Shown here piece after piece: positions 64,000 through 64,000 of a stretch of 64,000 nt of DNA. The DNA comes from Streptococcus ovis DSM 16829 (GTDB lineage: Bacteria; Bacillota; Bacilli; Lactobacillales; Streptococcaceae). The notes beneath the pieces were generated by a model, which was not told the DNA's origin, ran no database searches, and worked only from the letters and a program-made list of their open reading frames with translations. The DNA is taken from NCBI RefSeq assembly GCF_000380125.1, contig NZ_KB904583.1, forward strand, positions 1 to 64,000, in the 5' to 3' direction. The translations under genes were made by a program, and so were the position numbers. How positions within the stretch are numbered: position 1 is the first letter of the stretch; every line of letters begins with the position of its first letter.

Positions 64000-64000
64000 C

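Overview
This looks like chromosomal DNA of a low-GC Gram-positive, most likely a Streptococcus close to S. suis. The support is gene content and order: aroA-aroK-pheA followed by an LCP (Psr-type) gene; tyrA followed by a YlbF/UPF0342 gene; infC-rpmI-rplT beside cmk, a LysM gene, a ferredoxin and ebsA; a histidine-triad (Pht/Htp) surface protein; PezAT; and a rhamnan (rgp/gac-type) cell-wall polysaccharide cluster. Almost everything is on the minus strand. No tRNA, rRNA or CRISPR array was seen.

Layout. 0-1 kb: an IS3-family element cut by the window edge, inserted into an ltrA-like gene. 1-6 kb: a small detoxification-like block (cupin, carboxymuconolactone decarboxylase family, ABM monooxygenase, amidohydrolase, MerR regulator, aldo/keto reductase, hotdog thioesterase). 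6-9.7 kb: unknown membrane and small proteins, zeta toxin PezT with a 5'-truncated PezA, an RlaP-type nucleotidyltransferase, and a broken RelB/DinJ-like antitoxin. 9.7-14.4 kb: a graveyard of degraded genes (Y-family polymerase remnant with YolD and DUF5960 partners, MerR fragment, deacetylase fragment, foreign-looking TMEM175-type channel). It also carries three short scars resembling the 3' end of rlmD, just downstream of the intact rlmD, which suggests repeated integration and loss of mobile elements. 14.4-20.5 kb: rlmD, LCP protein, pheA, aroK, aroA, a small secreted protein.

20.7-42.7 kb is the most distinctive part. It holds an OYE/FMN-bind/FAD enoate reductase fusion, a second aroD, a CitMHS-like carrier, an esterase, an MBL hydrolase, a zinc-regulated-looking histidine-triad/LRR surface protein, two tandem aroE/quinate dehydrogenase paralogues, two MFS carriers, an SDR, a dehydroshikimate-dehydratase-like TIM barrel and a divergent LysR regulator. 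The set resembles the Listeria qui genes and suggests quinate/shikimate (perhaps chlorogenate) uptake and conversion. Next comes a TrpXYZ-like ABC transporter with two binding proteins. Its leader encodes a 20-residue peptide with a Tyr-Tyr-Tyr-Ser-Tyr-Phe run, followed by chained alternative hairpins and a terminator: a candidate tyrosine-responsive ribosome-mediated attenuator.

42.7-47.2 kb: ylbF-like gene, tyrA interrupted by an in-frame TGA at codon 35, aroC, housekeeping aroD, and an RlmI-like methyltransferase. A broken tyrA beside a transporter that appears tuned to tyrosine suggests tyrosine auxotrophy met by uptake. 47.4-53 kb: ltaS, then rplT-rpmI-infC with a leader and a probable AUA start, cmk, LysM protein, a probably leaderless ferredoxin, ebsA. 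53-64 kb: polysaccharide cluster transcribed leftward (an rgp-cluster protein cut by the window edge, rgpF, DUF2142/GacL-like, Wzx flippase, GacI/GacJ-like pair, GT4, GacH-like glycerol-phosphate transferase, GT2).
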